From Bacteroidota bacterium (GTDB lineage Bacteria; Bacteroidota; Bacteroidia; Bacteroidales; B39-G9), in NCBI GenBank assembly GCA_003648455.1, contig QMPG01000187.1:1-6269 (forward strand): 6,269 nucleotides of DNA. Reading direction: 5' to 3'. The position numbers were made by a program, and so were the translations under genes. Positions 6,198-6,269 of this stretch are shown here, piece after piece (position 1 is the first letter of the stretch; each line of letters begins with the position of its first letter). Under the pieces are notes generated by a model that saw only the letters and a list, made by a program, of their open reading frames with translations, had not been told where the DNA came from and searched no databases.

Positions 6198-6264
6198 GAT
6201 AGATAGTGGGGTGCAAAGCGGGAAACCCCGATTTAGTAATACCCAAATTTGGGGTTAATGAAAT
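6198..6264 (+). repeat. Repeat unit copy B, uninterrupted
   Basis: It aligns with both parts of copy A and starts 244 bp after it. Here the CGGG/CCCG stem (6219-6222 and 6227-6230) closes directly on a 4-base loop. It also has a perfect 12-bp palindrome, CCCAAATTTGGG (6242-6253), that copy A has lost or never had. In the gap-free right part (6022-6056 against 6230-6264) I count 25 of 35 identical. The unit may continue beyond the window. Confidence 0.7.
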
Positions 6265-6269
6265 TCCCA

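Larger units (their letters stand above)
5952..6269. other. Gene-free region packed with palindromes and repeats
   Basis: All frames carry stops and no recognisable protein, tRNA or rRNA is present. The 318 bp contain two diverged copies of a repeat unit (5954-6056 and 6198-6264), a perfect 16-bp palindrome, three successive hairpins (6087-6105, 6105-6157, 6162-6193) and a small ACCAA/TTGGT stem (6058-6072). The first 75 bases are clearly more GC-rich than the surrounding genes. It looks like a dispersed or tandem intergenic repeat element, possibly non-autonomous mobile DNA. It continues past the window's end. Confidence 0.75.

Noticed and set aside
5952..6269. CRISPR array, integron attC or retron RNA in the repeat region
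   Set aside because: There are only two diverged repeat copies without regular spacers, the inverted repeats lack the attC core motifs GTTRRRY/RYYYAAC, and no Cas, integrase or reverse transcriptase gene is in the window.

Overview
The window is an AT-rich (roughly 30% GC by eye) stretch of a Bacteroidota chromosome, most likely Bacteroidales or a related order. The evidence is the gene order parA - parB - DUF5683 protein - MltD-type transglycosylase, the protein sequences themselves, promoter boxes of the Bacteroidota type (TTG ... TAnnTTTG), the lack of clear Shine-Dalgarno sites, and Asn/Lys-rich proteins. All five genes are on the + strand and look intact.

Layout: 1-296 is an AT-rich intergenic leader with a candidate promoter just before parA. 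parA (297-1097) and parB (1241-2116) are the two proteins of the chromosome-segregation system, separated by 143 bp that contains a perfect -7 box. They are followed by a small DUF5683 envelope protein (2225-2815, TTG start) and then by a 136-bp gap with a palindromic hairpin between two perfect 18-bp direct repeats. Next come an MltD-like lytic transglycosylase with C-terminal LysM domains (2952-4517) and, behind its own well-formed promoter, an Mpl-type murein tripeptide ligase (4593-5951). The last 318 bp (5952-6269) hold no gene. They are a dense cluster of palindromes, hairpins and two diverged copies of a repeat unit.

How the genes fit together: ParA/ParB act on chromosome segregation. 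MltD cuts the glycan strands of peptidoglycan, and Mpl reattaches recovered murein tripeptide to UDP-MurNAc, so the last two genes sit at the release and re-use ends of cell-wall turnover. The DUF5683 protein is of unknown function, but its place between these groups is a recurring arrangement in the phylum. I see no clear new protein system. The features most worth a second look are non-coding: the repeat and hairpin cluster at the right end, the hairpin bracketed by direct repeats ahead of mltD, and a 14-bp-periodic array that makes up the mpl promoter.
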